Shown: piece after piece, positions 32,751-41,785 of the stretch
Layout: each line of letters begins with the position of its first letter
How positions within the stretch are numbered: position 1 is the stretch's first letter
Assembly: GCF_001513955.1 (NCBI RefSeq)
Contig: NZ_KQ948148.1
Span: 238,443 to 302,442, forward strand
Source of the DNA: Streptomyces pseudovenezuelae
GTDB taxonomy: Bacteria; Actinomycetota; Actinomycetes; Streptomycetales; Streptomycetaceae
Length of the DNA stretch: 64,000 nucleotides
Reading direction: 5' to 3'
Notes under the pieces: model-generated
Database searches by the model: none
Told to the model about the DNA's origin: nothing
What the model saw: the letters and a program-made list of their open reading frames with translations, nothing else
Position numbers and translations under genes: made by a program

Positions 32751-34589
32751 TCAGGCGCGGGCGCCGAGCCACTCGGTGGCGTGGTCGACGGCCGCAGCAA
32801 GGTCGAGCAGCCGGCACTCCGCGTCACCGACGCTCCCCCTCGACACCGCGCCGGTGGCCTCGAAGGACCGCCCCAGCTCGGCGAACGGCGAGGCGTCGAG
32901 GGCGACATCGAGGTAGCGGTACCAGGTCGGCCGGTCCCGCTCGTCGGCGACCACGCACGCGTACGGCACCCGCGGCCGCCCCGGCACCCGGTACTCCGCA
33001 AGGTGGAAGGCCGTGCACACGTCGTAGCCCACACCCAGCAGCAGAACGCGAGCGCCGACGCGCTCCAGCCGGGCCAGCGGTGACCGCTCGCCCAGGTGGC
33101 AGTCCGGCGCGTGGTCCTCGGTGATGTGGCGGGCCCGGGGGCCCAACGCCGTGAAGGAGCTCTGCGGATGGGCGCTGCGCAACGCGCCGGGCCGGGTCCG
33201 CACGGCCTCCGGAAGAACCCCCACGCCGAAGCAGGGGGTGCTCGACGGGTCGTAGGCGGGCATCCGGGCCCGCAGCCCGGCCCAGTGCTCCTCCGGCACG
33301 GTGCAGCCGCGGGTGAGGTGCCAGCGGGAGGGATCGGAGTTGTCCGGTGTCTGGGTGTACGCCACCAGCGTGCCGGCCGGACCGAGTACCTCCCGCAGCG
33401 CGTCGACGACCGTCTCCACGCCGCCGGTCACCGGACCCAGCGCACGCAGCGAGGCGTGCACCAGGACAGTGTCCCCGGTCCGCAGCCCGAGGCCGCTGAG
33501 GTCGGCGGCGAGCGCGCTCCTGGTCCGCGGGGGCCTCGGCGACGCCGGCGGGCGGCGTACGGCCTCGTCGGCCGCGGTGACGAACCGTACGCCCGCGGGC
33601 AGCAGTTCGCCGCTGTCCAGGAGGGTGCGGGCGGCGTCGACGGTGTGCCCGCGCCAGGTGCTGTACTCGCGCCGGGCCCGCCGTCCCCCGACGGCGAGCT
33701 CGGCCCGCCAGAAGTCGGTCACGCCGAGATGCGCGTACATACCCTGCAACAGCGCGCCGGCCGGCCGCGGGTCCGGGCGCCAGGGGGCGTGGTAGCGCAC
33801 CCCGGTGGGTGGGGCGTGCAGGGGCAACAGATCCATCAGGGCGCCGAGTTGGACGTGCAGGAACTCGTGCACGAGGGTCAGCGCCAGCAGGACGGGGTCC
33901 TCCTGGAGCGAGGCGGCGACGGCGCCGTAGGCCCGCCGGGCGGCCGAGCTGACCGCGGTGCCGTCGGGGCCGGGGCGCAGCGGGACGAGCGTGGTCAGAC
34001 AGGCCGCCATCGGACGGACGTGCCAGGGGTGCCGCTGCACGAGCACCTTCCAGGCGGCGGACAGGGCCTTCTCCCAGTGCCGGGTGCGCTCCCCGGTGAG
34101 GGGACCGTCGAGGGTGTGCCCGTGGGCGTCACGGAAGGGACCGCTGTCGGCGAGCCGCACCTGGAGGACCTGGCCGTCGCGCTCCGCCCGCACGATCGGC
34201 CAGGCGGGACCGGGCGCGCCGGCCAGGAGTTCCTCCCACCAGGTGAGCCAGGTCGGCTCGATCTCCTCGCCGCGCTCCAGCACCGCGACCGCGCGGGCCA
34301 GTCCCTCGTCCAGGTAGGGGTGGAGCATGACGGCCCGCCACGCCTCGGGGTCCCGGCGGCCGAGATCCAGCAGTCCGGGGTACACGGCGCCGAGCCCTGC
34401 AGCGGCCGGTCCCCGACGTTCCGCCGCCCGGTGCAGGGCGCGGACCAGCAGCTTTCGCTTGCTGAGCTGACCGGACCGCAACAACGCCACGGCCTCCGGT
34501 CCACCCCGCGCACAGGCCAGTGCCCCGAAGACATGCGGAGGCACGAAGTGCCGCCCGGCAGTGGCCGCATGCTCCCGCCCGCCGCTCAC
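32751..34589 (-). CDS. HExxH-domain protein fused to AAC(3)-type acetyltransferase (Fxs locus)
   Basis: This 612-residue protein joins two domains. Residues about 1-350 form the Fxs-associated HExxH domain (FVPPHVFGALACARGGPEAV, then LTLVHEFLHVQLGALMDLL with HEFLH near 240). Members of this domain family are now described as 2-oxoglutarate-dependent peptide beta-hydroxylases. Residues about 355-610 are an Antibiotic_NAT/AAC(3) domain: GLRTGDTVLVHASLRALG, AHPQSSFTALG and LLGVGYDVCTAFHLAEYR carry the family's acetyl-CoA and catalytic His positions. The GTG overlaps the fxsB stop by 4 bp, which ties it to peptide maturation. Acetylation of the modified peptide, rather than drug resistance, is the likelier role; that is inference. 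Confidence 0.82.
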   Translation of the reverse strand: MSGGREHAATAGRHFVPPHVFGALACARGGPEAVALLRSGQLSKRKLLVRALHRAAERRGPAAAGLGAVYPGLLDLGRRDPEAWRAVMLHPYLDEGLARAVAVLERGEEIEPTWLTWWEELLAGAPGPAWPIVRAERDGQVLQVRLADSGPFRDAHGHTLDGPLTGERTRHWEKALSAAWKVLVQRHPWHVRPMAACLTTLVPLRPGPDGTAVSSAARRAYGAVAASLQEDPVLLALTLVHEFLHVQLGALMDLLPLHAPPTGVRYHAPWRPDPRPAGALLQGMYAHLGVTDFWRAELAVGGRRARREYSTWRGHTVDAARTLLDSGELLPAGVRFVTAADEAVRRPPASPRPPRTRSALAADLSGLGLRTGDTVLVHASLRALGPVTGGVETVVDALREVLGPAGTLVAYTQTPDNSDPSRWHLTRGCTVPEEHWAGLRARMPAYDPSSTPCFGVGVLPEAVRTRPGALRSAHPQSSFTALGPRARHITEDHAPDCHLGERSPLARLERVGARVLLLGVGYDVCTAFHLAEYRVPGRPRVPYACVVADERDRPTWYRYLDVALDASPFAELGRSFEATGAVSRGSVGDAECRLLDLAAAVDHATEWLGARA

Positions 34590-35857
34590 CGGACCGGTTC
34601 CCGTCGGGGCGCGGTCAGTGCGGTGACGTCGTGGCGCAGTCGGGCCGCGATGTGGTCCACGAGCAGGGCCAGGTCGGCGCAGTAGACCGACGGAGCCGAG
34701 AAGGCGGGGCCGGCGGAGGGGGCGTAGCGGTGGGCATACAGGCCGCCGCCGCAGACCCGGGCGCGCGGGCATGCGCGGCAGACGGGGCCGAGTCCGGCGA
34801 ACCCGCGCTGCCGGATCTGGAAGGCGGAGTGCGCGGCGGCGTCGGCGAAGGTGTGCCGGAACACGTCGAGACCTGTCACCGGGGCCCCGGGATAGGAGAC
34901 CTTCAGCGAGTCCGCCTGCTCGATGGCCCCGTCCGTCTCGACGACGACCAGGTCGACCGGGGTCAGTCCGACCGCCTCACTGCGCGAGGTGCCGCCCAGC
35001 AGCAGCGCCATGATCTCCTCGAAGAGCCGTACACCGGTCTCCCGCCGGGGAGCGTCGTACCAGCGGTCGAAGACGACCCGCAGCCATTCCCCGTACGGCA
35101 CGGCCCGGGCGGACACGGCAGGTCCCGGCGGTGCAGTCGGGGGCGTCCTGCGGTCGGCCAGGCCCGGCGGCGGCGCGTCCCAGGTCGCGTGCGGCAGCAG
35201 CAGGTCGATGCGGGGCGGTGCGAAGGCGAGCAGGGCCTCATAGGTGGCGAGCGGTTCGGCCGCCGTGTCCACCACGCACAGGAGGCCCGCGAAGAGCTCC
35301 CGGTACGGTCCCTCCGTGAGCATCCGCAGCGACCGCGCGACCGCAGCATGGCTGCCGCGCCCGTCCGGCCGCCGGCGGTGGCGGTCGTGCGCGGCCGCAG
35401 TCCCGTCCAGGCTGACGCCGAGCCGGACTCCGTACCGGCCGAGCACCGGCAGCAGCGCCGGGTTCTCGGCCAGCCGCACCGCGTTGGTCTGGAGGGTCAG
35501 CCGCAGCTCGGCCACCGTGGCCACCTCGTCGGTGAGCACCCGCAGCGTCGCCTCCAGATGTTCGGCGCCGACCAGGAGCGGCTCCCCGCCGTGCAGCACC
35601 ACATGGACCGTCGACAGGGCGTGCTGCCGGGCGTGCTCGGCGATCAGCCGGGCGGTGCGCCGCACGGTCTCCAACTCCATACGGCGGGGCCGCCCGCGCC
35701 AGCTCTGGTCGGCGGCCTCGTACATGTAGCAGTAGGTGCAGGCCAGATCGCAGCGGCTGTGGACCTTCAGCAGGAACTGGCGGAAGGGCAGCGTCGCGTG
35801 AGGCGGCCGCTCTCGCGGTCCGCACGGCTTGTAAGGCGTGGGCCGGGTGGCGTCCAT
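34586..35857 (-). CDS. fxsB: FxsB-family radical SAM/SPASM cyclophane-forming peptide maturase
   Basis: The 423-residue radical SAM enzyme has the cluster motif in SRCDLACTYCYMYE (CxxxCxxC, about residues 35-42), VHVVLHGGEPLLVG and GVRLGVSLDG. A C-terminal SPASM-like cysteine set (CRACPRARVCGGGLYAHRY and VYC) should hold auxiliary iron-sulfur clusters. FxsB enzymes cross-link an aromatic side chain to the residue two positions on (Phe-x-Ser) in the FxsA precursor, giving a strained cyclophane. It lies 112 bp after fxsT and overlaps the HExxH-AAC(3) gene by 4 bp. The substrate is presumably the peptide at 41451. Confidence 0.92.
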   Translation of the reverse strand: MDATRPTPYKPCGPRERPPHATLPFRQFLLKVHSRCDLACTYCYMYEAADQSWRGRPRRMELETVRRTARLIAEHARQHALSTVHVVLHGGEPLLVGAEHLEATLRVLTDEVATVAELRLTLQTNAVRLAENPALLPVLGRYGVRLGVSLDGTAAAHDRHRRRPDGRGSHAAVARSLRMLTEGPYRELFAGLLCVVDTAAEPLATYEALLAFAPPRIDLLLPHATWDAPPPGLADRRTPPTAPPGPAVSARAVPYGEWLRVVFDRWYDAPRRETGVRLFEEIMALLLGGTSRSEAVGLTPVDLVVVETDGAIEQADSLKVSYPGAPVTGLDVFRHTFADAAAHSAFQIRQRGFAGLGPVCRACPRARVCGGGLYAHRYAPSAGPAFSAPSVYCADLALLVDHIAARLRHDVTALTAPRREPVR

Positions 35858-35969
35858 GGGCCTCGATCGCTCGGGTGCGACGGTGGTGAAGCGGCATCCT
35901 ACAACCCGTCATCCCCGCCAAATGCCGTGCGCGGAGGGGCCTACGGAGCGGCAGGAGGACCGGGAGCGG

Positions 35970-38900
35970 TCAGGTGGTCGGCGGCTCGATGTCGGAGTCG
36001 AGCCGCTGTCCCGACCGCACGGCCTTGGTGGTCGGATGGTCCTCACCGAGCGCGCGCACGGCGTTGCGCCGGGCCTCCTCGGCCAGTCGGTCGGCCTCCG
36101 CAGTCCGGCCCGCGGCCCGCAGGGTGAGCGAGAGGTTGGAGGTGACGCCGATGGTGTCGTAGTGCTCGGGACCGAGCGTCCGCTCCAACTGCTCGCGTAC
36201 GAACTCCTCCTGTGCGGCGGCACCGTCCAGATCGCCCTCGGTCACCAGCTCGTTGGCGTGGTTGATGATGCAGGCCAGCGTGTAGAGGTGGGTCTCCCCG
36301 AGCACGGAGCGCAGCCCTTCCAGCGCCCGGTCCACCAAGGCGTGCGCCTCGGTCGTGTCGCCCACCAGACGCAGATAGACCGAGACGTTGTTGACGCACG
36401 CCAGGGTGACCGGATGCATTGCCCCGAGGTAGTCGTGGTAACGGTTCATCACCCGCTCCGCGAGCTCCAGGGCTCCCGCCGGTTCGCCGAGTGCCGCCAG
36501 GTCGCTGGCCAGGTTGGAGGCGGCGGCGAGGGTGTCCTGGTGGTCCGGTCCCAGATCCGCCACGTACCGGCTGCGGATGTCCTCGTCGATCTCCCTGGCC
36601 CGTTCGTACTCGCCGTTTCTGCGCAGCGCCACCGCCAGATTCTTGCGGGCGCGCAAGGTCTCGACGTGGTCCTCGCCCAGCGTCTCCCGGTAACGCGCCA
36701 CCGTGCTCTCCAGCAACTCCAGGGCCTCCCGCAGCCGCCCGGTCTCCCGCAGGTCGCGGGCGTAGTTGCTGGCCGAGGAAAGCGCGTTGATGCTGTTCGC
36801 GCCGTGCGTCTCGCTCTGCTGCCGCCACGCGCTGTGGTGCAGCTCCAGGGCGGCACGGCGGTCGCCCGCCAGGTATTCGGACAGGGCCAGGTTGTTCAGG
36901 TACATCAGGGTGCGCTTGTGGTCGTCGCCCAGGGTGCGCCGCGCCGCCCGCAGCGTCCGCCGGTCCAGTTCGCGCGCCTCCAGATAGCGGCCCAGTTCCC
37001 GCAGGTCGGCGGCGACGTTGCCGGCCGCGGCGAGGGTATGGGCGTCCTCGTCCCCCCGGCTGCGGCGCAGCCGCTCGTGAGTGTCCCGGTCGGACTCGTA
37101 CGCCTCCCGCAGCCGTCCGAGCGAGCGCAGGACGTTGCCGAGCTGGATGCGCAGGATGAGCGTCTGGGCGTCGCCCTCACGACTGATGCCCAGGTCCTGC
37201 CACCGTTCGAGGGTGTGCGACGCCAGCTCGTGCGCGGCCGCGTGCAGGCTGCGCTTCCACAGGTAGCGGACCGAGTCGGTGATCCAGGCCCGCACCTGGG
37301 GGTCGGCGCTCTTGTAGGCGCGGGAGGGTGCCAGATGCGGCAGCAGCTGGTCGTAGACCTTCCAGTCGGAGGTGCGGTCCGGGTCGCCCGGTCTGGCGTC
37401 GGCCAGTGCGGTGTGCACCACGCGTCGCAGGTCCGCCCTGCGCTCGTCGGGGACCTGGTCGCGGATGACCGCCTGCACCAGCCGGTGGACGGTGAGCGTC
37501 TCGCTGCCCTGCTCACTCCTGGCGAGGCCGAACCGGTTGATGGCCCGGACCACCTGTGCGATGGCCATCTCGTCGCGCGGCTCCCCCTCCGGGAGCGTCA
37601 GGGCCTGGGTGACGGCCCTGCCGTAGAGCAGGGCCTGCGGGATGGGGTCGGGGCCGAAGAAGGAGCAGATCTCCAGCATCTCGGCCGCCGCCAGGTTCAC
37701 CCGGCGCAGCTCGTCGAGCGCGAGGAGCCAGGTCGCCACGGCCGAGTGCGGGTAGTCCCGGTCGGGCAGCCGGGTGCTGCGCAGGACCTCGGTGAGCCGC
37801 TCGCCCAGCGAACTGAGGTAGGTCGCCACCGGCATGCTGCTCTCGCTCAGCCAGACGGCGGCCTGGCCCACGGCCAGCGGCAGATCGCCCAGTTCCTCGG
37901 CGACCCGCTCGGCGTCGTCCTTCGCCAGGCCGGGGTTGAGCCGGCGCAGCAGCTCGACGCTCTCCCGGCGCTGGAACACCTCGACCTCGACCAGGCCCGC
38001 GTTGTTCACCCAGGCCCGGTCGCGCGAGGTCATCAGCACATGTCCGCCGGGCGGCCCCTCGGGAATGAGATCGGCGAGCGCCTCCGGGCGGCCGGCGTTG
38101 TCGTAGACCAGCAGCCAGCGGTCGTACGGCTCGCCGCGCCTGAGCGCCCGCAGCACCGCGTCGGCCGTGCCGGAGACGTCCTCGCCCCGTTCCAGGCCCA
38201 GGTCGGGGGCGAGTTCGGCGAGCCCGGAGCGGATCAGGCCGGGTTGTGCCGCGTTCACCCACCACACGGCGTCGTAGGCGGACTTGAAACGGTGCGCGTA
38301 CTCCTGGGCGACCTGGGTCTTGCCCATCCCGCCCAGCCCGTACAGCACTTGGGGCCGGGGGGCGGGCCCGGCGGTGAAGCCGTCACGGACGTGGTCCAGA
38401 AGAGCACCGCGGCCGGTGAAGGAGACGTTGCGCGAGGGGACCCGCTGCACGGCCGGCGCATCGCTCGGATAGGGCGGAACGACCGTACCCAGGGGCGGGG
38501 TTCCGGGCTCGGACGACCGGCGGCCCGACGGCGCGCCGACGGTCAGCAGCAGCTGCACGGCGGCTTCGTCGGGCTGTCTGCGGGTGAGGTCCAGGGCGGT
38601 CCGGTCGCCGAACGGGCGCCCCGGGGCGGCCTCCGTCTCCTGCACCCGTACCGGCAGCAGCGCCGGGCCGCCGCCGGCCTGGACGTCGCCCAGCTGCTTC
38701 GCGATGATCCGGGCCCGCGGCAGGGTGAGGTACTCGGGGGACAGCAGGGCGAGCAGCCGGCCGTGCCGCTCCAGTACGGCCGTCGCCTCCGGCGGGGCAC
38801 CCGTCATGGGTTCGACGGCACTGTGCAGGGACACCTCGTAGCCGACGGTCTCCAGATGGGCGGCGGCCCACTCGGCCCACATCCGGTCGATCGGCGCGTA

Positions 38901-39968
38901 ACTGACGTACATCCGGGGCGGCACGGCGCGTGGATCACGCAGGTACTCCGTCGCCAACTGCTTGCGTTCCTCGGCCGGTTGCGGCTCCAGGGTCTGCACG
39001 TCGTGGTCGGTGATCCACGCGGTGAGCCGTTCGAACGCGGTCAGCAGCGAGTCCTTCTGGAGCAGCCGGTCCCGCACGGTCGCCGGTATCTCCGCGTAGG
39101 CGTAGTACGGCTTGTAAGGGATCTCCACTTCGCCCCAGTACCGGCCGTGGTGTTCCTCCCCCAGCCAGGACAGGAACGGCGCGAAGCCGGCACGGGCGGA
39201 GTCGCGGCCCTGGTCCAGCAGTTCCTGCTCGGCGTTCTCCACGCGCATGGGCACCGGCAGGATCCGGATCGGGCGCGAGGCGGAGGCAGCCACCGAGCCG
39301 GCGGCCGCGATACCGCCCTCGATGCTCTGGTGGTTCAGCACGAAACCGTCCACCACGATGTCGGGCAACAGGATGGTGCAGATCCCGGAGATGTCGCTGA
39401 CCCCGGTGCGGCTGTCGATGAGGACGTAGTCGTACTCCTCCGCCATCCGTCGGCGCAGCGTCTGGAGGAAGGCACCGCCGCCCAGACGTTCGTAGAACGA
39501 GTGCCAGTTGAAGCTGGTGACGGCGGCCGAGTAGGCGGCGGACTGGCGGCCGGCCGGCAGGAAGTCGAGACGGCCGCCGGGCGGCAGGCTCAGTCGGAGG
39601 CCGGTGGTGTAGGGGCCGGGGTCGGCGCAGGCACGCAGCTCCTCCTCGCCCATGACGGCGGGCTCCGCGCCCGGTTCGGCAGTCGCCCGGTCCGGGCGGC
39701 CGGAGCCCATGACCCGCCCGACATAGGCCTGCACCATGTTGATCAGGCCGTCCGTCGACCGCAGTTCGGAGTCGACGACGAGCAGCGGCCGCAGATATCG
39801 GTGCATGCCCGGGGCTTCGAGGTCCCAGTCGACCAGCAGCACCCGTAACCCCCGACTGGCCAGGATCCAGCCGACGTTGACCAGTGCCATCGTCCGTCCC
39901 GTACCCCCCTTGTACGAGTAGAAGGTGACGATCTTGCCCTCGCGTCGTGCCTGGGTGTCAGCGGTCAT
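35970..39968 (-). CDS. fxsT: FxsT: ParA-like, TIR-like, NB-ARC and TPR protein of the Fxs system
   Basis: The 1,332-residue multidomain protein begins with a ParA/MinD-like ATPase (FYSYKGGTGRTMALVN, deviant Walker A near 16-31; YDYVLIDSRTGVSD). A TIR-like segment (RMYVSYAPIDRMWAEWAAAHLETVGY, about 348-470) follows. Next comes an NB-ARC/STAND ATPase (VLYGLGGMGKTQVA near 541; LLVYDNAG Walker B; DLPLAVGQAA). The last 430 residues are about ten tetratricopeptide repeats of the kinesin-light-chain type (LGEDHVETLRARKNLAVALR). This is the full FxsT layout named for FxSxx-COOH loci. Its job is unknown; the domains suggest a signalling or assembly platform. ATG 39968 overlaps fxsC by 11 bp. Confidence 0.92.
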   Translation of the reverse strand: MTADTQARREGKIVTFYSYKGGTGRTMALVNVGWILASRGLRVLLVDWDLEAPGMHRYLRPLLVVDSELRSTDGLINMVQAYVGRVMGSGRPDRATAEPGAEPAVMGEEELRACADPGPYTTGLRLSLPPGGRLDFLPAGRQSAAYSAAVTSFNWHSFYERLGGGAFLQTLRRRMAEEYDYVLIDSRTGVSDISGICTILLPDIVVDGFVLNHQSIEGGIAAAGSVAASASRPIRILPVPMRVENAEQELLDQGRDSARAGFAPFLSWLGEEHHGRYWGEVEIPYKPYYAYAEIPATVRDRLLQKDSLLTAFERLTAWITDHDVQTLEPQPAEERKQLATEYLRDPRAVPPRMYVSYAPIDRMWAEWAAAHLETVGYEVSLHSAVEPMTGAPPEATAVLERHGRLLALLSPEYLTLPRARIIAKQLGDVQAGGGPALLPVRVQETEAAPGRPFGDRTALDLTRRQPDEAAVQLLLTVGAPSGRRSSEPGTPPLGTVVPPYPSDAPAVQRVPSRNVSFTGRGALLDHVRDGFTAGPAPRPQVLYGLGGMGKTQVAQEYAHRFKSAYDAVWWVNAAQPGLIRSGLAELAPDLGLERGEDVSGTADAVLRALRRGEPYDRWLLVYDNAGRPEALADLIPEGPPGGHVLMTSRDRAWVNNAGLVEVEVFQRRESVELLRRLNPGLAKDDAERVAEELGDLPLAVGQAAVWLSESSMPVATYLSSLGERLTEVLRSTRLPDRDYPHSAVATWLLALDELRRVNLAAAEMLEICSFFGPDPIPQALLYGRAVTQALTLPEGEPRDEMAIAQVVRAINRFGLARSEQGSETLTVHRLVQAVIRDQVPDERRADLRRVVHTALADARPGDPDRTSDWKVYDQLLPHLAPSRAYKSADPQVRAWITDSVRYLWKRSLHAAAHELASHTLERWQDLGISREGDAQTLILRIQLGNVLRSLGRLREAYESDRDTHERLRRSRGDEDAHTLAAAGNVAADLRELGRYLEARELDRRTLRAARRTLGDDHKRTLMYLNNLALSEYLAGDRRAALELHHSAWRQQSETHGANSINALSSASNYARDLRETGRLREALELLESTVARYRETLGEDHVETLRARKNLAVALRRNGEYERAREIDEDIRSRYVADLGPDHQDTLAAASNLASDLAALGEPAGALELAERVMNRYHDYLGAMHPVTLACVNNVSVYLRLVGDTTEAHALVDRALEGLRSVLGETHLYTLACIINHANELVTEGDLDGAAAQEEFVREQLERTLGPEHYDTIGVTSNLSLTLRAAGRTAEADRLAEEARRNAVRALGEDHPTTKAVRSGQRLDSDIEPPTT

Positions 39969-41268
39969 CGTCCGGTCCTTCGGTGGGGGATGCCTCGGGC
40001 GGATCGTCCGGCCCGCCCGTGCCCGTGGGCGGCCGCGCCGGCACCCCCAGAGCGGGCAGCGGCGGTGCGACCGGCCCTTCGGGGAGTACCACGGGGTCGG
40101 CGGTCTCCGCCAGCCGGTTCTGGGCCACGGTGACCATCACCGAGAGCTTGTCGTCGAAGTGGCCCTTGTCCACCTGGACCCGGAACAGCGGGTCCCAGGC
40201 GTCGTTGCGGCGCATCCAGTTGCGCTGGAAGACCCGGCTGAGGTCCTGCCAGAGCGTGTCGGCGTGGGACTCCTCGTCCGTCTCGTGACACGGCACGAGC
40301 ACCCCTGTGACGGGATGGTTGTGCCGGTCGAAGGCAGCGAGCGCGGTCCGGTACGGCTCCCCGCGGGCCGTCCACGCGTCGATGAGCAGCACACTGGTCT
40401 CGCGGTTGCGCATGCCCTCCTCCAGCTTGCGGAGGAGATCGTGGCCGACCTCGTCGAGATGCGCCAGACACCGCGAGTCGTTGATCACCTGCTGAGCGCG
40501 GAACGCCGCGGTGGGGTGCACGGGCGGGTGATACGGCGTCCAGTCGTAGGGCGAGCGTCCGTAGTACTGGGAGTTGTTCCGGCCCTCGGGCGGTGCGGAG
40601 GCGGTCCCTGCGGCGACGAAGACCCGGACGGTCCCCGTGGCGTTCCCGATGAGCTCGCCCACCTGGTACCCCTGGAAGGCACTGCGCACGATCCGCAGAT
40701 CGGGGCTGACCTGGGGGAGCCCGTAGCGCTCGGCCGCCCTGCGCACCGCGTCGGCAACCGTCGAGACGACCGCACGATAGAGCGCGCCGGCAGGGTCGGT
40801 GCGCATGATGTGCATCAGTCCGCGCTCCGCGTACTCCTCGCGCATCTGCGGGTCCATACCCCGCTCGGTGTACTGGTACCGGCTCATCTCGGGAGGCAGC
40901 GCGCCGCGGAAGGGCAGCCACCGCACGGGTATCAGCGCGGGCGCGTCGATGTCGGTCTCGCCGCGGAAACGCGTCAACCGGTCCTGGAAGACCGCCCATT
41001 CCTTGCCGCAGTACGGACTGTTCACATAGCCCGGCGAGCACAGCGCCACGAACGCGCGGCAGCTGCCGACCGCGTCGCCGAGCACCTTCTCCCAGTCCGC
41101 GCCCATCCTGATCCGCTCCAGGTCACGGAAGGCCGGCTGGCTCTCGCAGTCCGCTTGCCTGGCCCGGAGCTCCGTCAGCAGGTCCGCGTAGAACTGGCCC
41201 ACGAAGGCGTCCTCGCGGTCCTCCCGTCGCGCATAGCTGAGGAAGAAATAGAACCCCGCCAAGGGCAT
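39958..41268 (-). CDS. fxsC: FxsC: TIR-like protein of the Fxs system
   Basis: The roughly 436-residue protein opens with a TIR-like domain (FYFFLSYARREDREDAFVGQFYADL; RAFVALCSPGYVNSPYCGKEWAVFQDR). A second alpha/beta half contains RETSVLLIDAWTARGEPYRTALAAFDRHN and a Pro-rich tail. I prefer ATG 41268 because FxsC proteins begin almost directly with the FYFFLSYA strand; an ATG at 41358 would add 30 basic, unconserved-looking residues. It is the first gene of the leftward fxsC-fxsT-fxsB-HExxH/AAC(3) unit. Confidence 0.88.
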   Translation of the reverse strand: MPLAGFYFFLSYARREDREDAFVGQFYADLLTELRARQADCESQPAFRDLERIRMGADWEKVLGDAVGSCRAFVALCSPGYVNSPYCGKEWAVFQDRLTRFRGETDIDAPALIPVRWLPFRGALPPEMSRYQYTERGMDPQMREEYAERGLMHIMRTDPAGALYRAVVSTVADAVRRAAERYGLPQVSPDLRIVRSAFQGYQVGELIGNATGTVRVFVAAGTASAPPEGRNNSQYYGRSPYDWTPYHPPVHPTAAFRAQQVINDSRCLAHLDEVGHDLLRKLEEGMRNRETSVLLIDAWTARGEPYRTALAAFDRHNHPVTGVLVPCHETDEESHADTLWQDLSRVFQRNWMRRNDAWDPLFRVQVDKGHFDDKLSVMVTVAQNRLAETADPVVLPEGPVAPPLPALGVPARPPTGTGGPDDPPEASPTEGPDDDR

Positions 41269-41450
41269 CCCCACCACCCCCGTATCAGGCCGCCGCCGGC
41301 GCCGATCCGCCGGGACGTCCCCCTGCCTGACATACATACGCGGCGCCTTCATACCCACGCCGTCCGGGGCTCAGACATCCCCCCGGAAAACCTATAGGCT
41401 CACCCCCGTCGCCGCTGAACGGGCGGCAGCCGCAGAGAAGGGCACATCAC
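41269..41450. promoter_or_regulatory. Divergent fxsC / fxsA promoter region
   Basis: The 182 bp between the fxsC and fxsA starts must drive the maturation genes leftward and the precursor rightward. A CCTATAGG at about 41391-41398 could be the -10 of the fxsA promoter. GAGAAGGGC upstream of GTG 41451 is its ribosome binding site. No clear operator was seen. Confidence 0.5.
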
Positions 41451-41639
41451 GTGCAGAAGGACGCGAGCGGTTCCGAGTTCGTCTCGGTGCTGGTGGATGT
41501 CGCGGATCTGCCCATGGAATTCCTGGACGATCTGCCGGACACCGTCCTGGCCGAGCAGCTGCGGCGGGTGGTCGGTGAGGCCCTGAACCCGACGAGCGAG
41601 TCCTTCGCCGCGTTCCAGTCCGCCCTCTCCGACTCCTGA
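41451..41639 (+). CDS. fxsA: FxsA-type RiPP precursor (FxSxx-COOH-like peptide)
   Basis: The 62-residue peptide has an acidic, helical leader with the usual VSVLVDVADLPMEFLDDLPD segment and ends ESFAAFQSALSDS. Phe-Gln-Ser is the FxsB cyclophane site, but three residues (SDS) follow the canonical F-x-S-x-x end, so the motif is not exactly C-terminal. The peptide is presumably cross-linked by FxsB and perhaps hydroxylated and acetylated by the HExxH-AAC(3) protein. It is transcribed away from the enzymes. GTG 41451 follows GAGAAGGGC. No protease or exporter gene is next to it. Confidence 0.85.
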   Translation: MQKDASGSEFVSVLVDVADLPMEFLDDLPDTVLAEQLRRVVGEALNPTSESFAAFQSALSDS

Positions 41640-41785
41640 ACGTCACGCGAACGCCGTTTGCGTCCGCGGCCCGGCGCGCGATCGGCGTCCGGGCCGCGTA
41701 CTTTCCGGAATGCGGGCGGCTCGTACTCGAGGAGTGCGGTGCTCGAGGAACGCGCGCCCGCGGACAGGCTTCGATCGGTGAGGCT

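Noticed and set aside
32751..34586. Drug-resistance AAC(3) gene
   Set aside because: The AAC(3) domain is fused to an HExxH domain and coupled to fxsB, so a peptide-tailoring role is more likely than aminoglycoside resistance.
35838..39848. Rightward open frame of 1,336 codons opposite fxsT
   Set aside because: It is the antisense shadow of a gene with clear ParA-like, NB-ARC and TPR domains.
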